Assembly (NCBI GenBank): GCA_030039695.1
Contig: JASHVB010000366.1
Coordinates: 1-6,942, forward strand
DNA: 6,942 nucleotides
Source: Acetobacteraceae bacterium
Lineage (GTDB): Bacteria; Pseudomonadota; Alphaproteobacteria; Acetobacterales; Acetobacteraceae
Direction of reading: 5' to 3'
Each line of letters starts with the position of its first letter. The first letter of the stretch is position 1. Below, piece by piece: positions 6,108 to 6,942 of this stretch. The notes below the pieces were generated by a model. That model did not search any database, was not told the origin of the DNA, and worked only from the letters and a program-made list of their open reading frames with translations. A program made the translations under genes and the position numbers.

Positions 6108-6247
6108 GCGCCGGCGTCACCGATCGATCGTGATGCGGTTGCGGCAGTCACCGCCCACGCTCGCGCAACGCGGCTGGGGGGATCCCGTTCACTTCCGTCA
6201 CCCGGGCCCGCATCGTCGGCGACGATGTGGTGTGCGCTGGCGCTGCG

Positions 6248-6514
6248 TCATCGAGCGACCGCTTCTTCCAACAAAGCCACGTCGGCCGGCGGTTCGCGCG
6301 GCCGCGTGTGCAGAACACCAAGGGTGTGTTCCGAGGCAGCGGCTGGAAAGTGCCTGATCTCAAGTCGTGGGTCGGATCGCTGGAACTGGTCGATGACCGC
6401 CACCCAATAGACGTCAGGCACACGCCAGCCGCAGCGACAACGGTCAGGCGAGGCGGTGGGGCGCGCCCATGATGCGGCGCAGGCGCCGATCAGGCCGCGG
6501 CGCGTGAGAGTCAT
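6248..6514 (-). pseudogene. N-terminal fragment of a Tat-exported ABC solute-binding protein
   Basis: From the ATG at 6514 the frame begins MTLTRRGLIGACAAS, a twin-arginine-like export signal (TRRGLIG). It then reads VYWVAVIDQFQRSDPRLEI, typical of the first strand and helix of extracellular solute-binding proteins of the PotD/sugar-binding type. It continues with ASEHTLGVLHTRPREPPADVALLEEAVAR, written here as one family-like block, resembling the 'NTxxxLxxxRxxPxADVxLLDDAVA' region. A TGA at 6250-6248 ends it at about 90 residues, where relatives run to 330-400. The segment between the signal and VYW (RPTASPDRCRCGWRVPD) is unusually Cys/Arg-rich and may hide an extra indel. An alternative in-frame ATG lies at 6541. 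No transporter partners are nearby. Fragment status is clear; the exact subfamily is not. Confidence 0.65.
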
Positions 6515-6610
6515 CAGGGTGCCGTCGCGAAGCGTGGCCACTTTGCAGGCAATCGCTGGCGATTGTCAGCGCCCAACGCAGCGACTTGCGGAGGCGGTCC
6601 GGGGCGCGGC

Positions 6611-6644
6611 AAAAAAAGGGCGGTGCGGGCCAGCCGCACCGCCC
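6611..6644 (-). terminator. Rho-independent terminator of a minus-strand transcript
   Basis: GGGCGGTGCGG at 6618-6628 pairs perfectly over 11 bp with CCGCACCGCCC at 6634-6644 around a 5-base loop. Read on the minus strand, the stem is followed directly by seven T (the A-run at 6611-6617). There is no T-run on the plus strand, so it acts only leftward. No minus-strand protein gene ends just upstream of it. It therefore belongs either to a lost gene or to a small RNA encoded at about 6645-6780. Confidence 0.88.
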
Positions 6645-6746
6645 CAAGGGAGTTGCGCGTCCTTGCAGATGCGCGACATCGGGGAGGAAACAGGACACCG
6701 GCGAAGCACCGGCTCTGTGCTCGGCAATATGCGCCGTGATCCCTTG
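6645..6746. ncRNA. Candidate structured RNA: closed multi-hairpin segment beside the terminator
   Basis: CAAGGGA at 6645-6651 is perfectly complementary to TCCCTTG at 6740-6746, closing a 102-base unit. Inside are three hairpins in a row. A: GTTGCGCGTC 6652-6661 with GATGCGCGAC 6668-6677 (10 bp, loop CTTGCA). B: ACAG 6690-6693 and CCGG 6698-6701 with CCGG 6709-6712 and CTGT 6715-6718. C: CGGC 6722-6725 with GCCG 6733-6736. The strand is ambiguous. The abutting intrinsic terminator fits a minus-strand small RNA. However, hairpin A pairs fully only on the plus strand, where two positions are G-U that become A-C mismatches on the minus strand; that fits a leader of the CoA-transferase gene. I match it to no known RNA family, and chance pairing in GC-rich DNA is possible. 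Confidence 0.35.
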
Positions 6747-6759
6747 CGGAAGATTAACG

Positions 6760-6775
6760 CGGCGTGTTTTCGCCG
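6760..6775. repeat. Small hairpin in the CoA-transferase leader
   Basis: CGGCG 6760-6764 and CGCCG 6771-6775 form a perfect 5-bp stem with a TGTTTT loop, seven bases before the GGAG ribosome binding site of the CoA-transferase gene. It could influence access to the start region or be an operator half-site pair. No direct evidence of function. Confidence 0.3.
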
Positions 6776-6795
6776 ACATTGTGGAGAAATTTTTC

Positions 6796-6942
6796 GTGAC
6801 CGCTGACGCGATCGCCAACGCCCCGCCCCCCCGGACCGGCCCACTGGTTGGGCTGAAAATATTGGAAATCGGCCACTATATTGCGGCGCCCTTCTGCACC
6901 CGCATTCTCGCCGATCTCGGCGCTGAAGTGATCAAGATCGAG
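6796..6942 (+). CDS. CaiB/BaiF (type III) CoA-transferase, N-terminal part, cut by window edge
   Basis: A GTG at 6796 with GGAG nine bases upstream (6783-6786) opens a frame that continues past the window end, giving 49 residues. After a Pro/Ala-rich leader the sequence GLKILEIGHYIAAPF, then CTRILADLGAEVIKIE, is the signature N-terminal Rossmann-like strand and helix of family III CoA-transferases (formyl-CoA:oxalate CoA-transferase, CaiB, BaiF and many catabolic members). These move CoA between carboxylic acids through an aspartyl-CoA thioester; the catalytic Asp lies beyond the window. The frame is open further upstream (GTG codons at 6736 and 6781), but the ribosome binding site favours 6796. 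It follows the structured segment at 6645-6746, which would lie in its 5' leader if transcription starts early. The substrate cannot be inferred. Confidence 0.93.
   Translation, partial: MTADAIANAPPPRTGPLVGLKILEIGHYIAAPFCTRILADLGAEVIKIE

Noticed and set aside
6681..6720. RNase P-like or SRP-like RNA motif (GAGGAAAC... and GGTGC...)
   Set aside because: Neither the RNase P GAGGAAAGTCCGG core nor the SRP GGTCAGGTCCGGAAGGAAGC core is present.
1..6942. CRISPR array, insertion sequence or attachment site
   Set aside because: I found no regularly spaced repeats, no transposase motif and no paired terminal inverted repeats flanking a gene; no tRNA that could serve as an attachment site is visible.

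Overview
The window is GC-rich DNA that looks alphaproteobacterial, possibly from the Acetobacteraceae or another Rhodospirillales group. This is inferred from the gene families present (a HIG1-type twin-membrane protein, a KefC-type fragment, a CaiB/BaiF CoA-transferase, a PhnB-like VOC protein), the GC-rich codon use and several GTG starts. No taxonomic marker is present, so the placement is tentative. I see no complete mobile element, CRISPR array, rRNA or tRNA.

Left end (1-1333, minus strand): a well-formed bacterial cytochrome P450, followed 28 bases downstream by the start of a small protein with an N-terminal 'SFARDIRPLF' signature that runs off the window. The two look like one operon.

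Middle-left (1334-2859): mostly gene fossils. There is a DUF4387-family gene with a good ribosome binding site but a frameshift near 1730. Antisense to its end lies a shred of an amino-acid ABC transporter ATPase around its Walker A motif. After an unassigned stretch comes an orphan Phd/YefM-type antitoxin whose toxin is gone and whose reading frame runs on into unrelated DNA.

Centre (2860-5963): intact housekeeping or accessory genes with few functional links to each other. They are a PhnB-like VOC/glyoxalase-fold protein (plus), a purine/uridine phosphorylase-family protein (minus, convergent with the VOC gene), a HIG1-domain twin-transmembrane protein (minus) and a nitrobindin/FABP-like heme-binding beta-barrel protein (plus). 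Between them is a DoxX-like membrane gene with an in-frame TGA where its relatives carry tryptophan, and with a degraded C-terminus.

Right end (5964-6942): two more truncated genes on the minus strand. One is the first ~40 codons of a KefB/KefC-type antiporter. The other is the first ~90 codons of a Tat-type solute-binding protein. They are followed by a textbook intrinsic terminator for a minus-strand transcript, and immediately beside it a ~100-base segment that folds on paper into a closed multi-hairpin structure. The window closes with the start of a type III (CaiB/BaiF) CoA-transferase.

The overall picture is an accessory region undergoing gene loss: four intact complete genes plus two genes cut by the window edges, with at least five recognisable broken genes between them. 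The most unexplained item is the structured segment at 6645-6746 next to the terminator.
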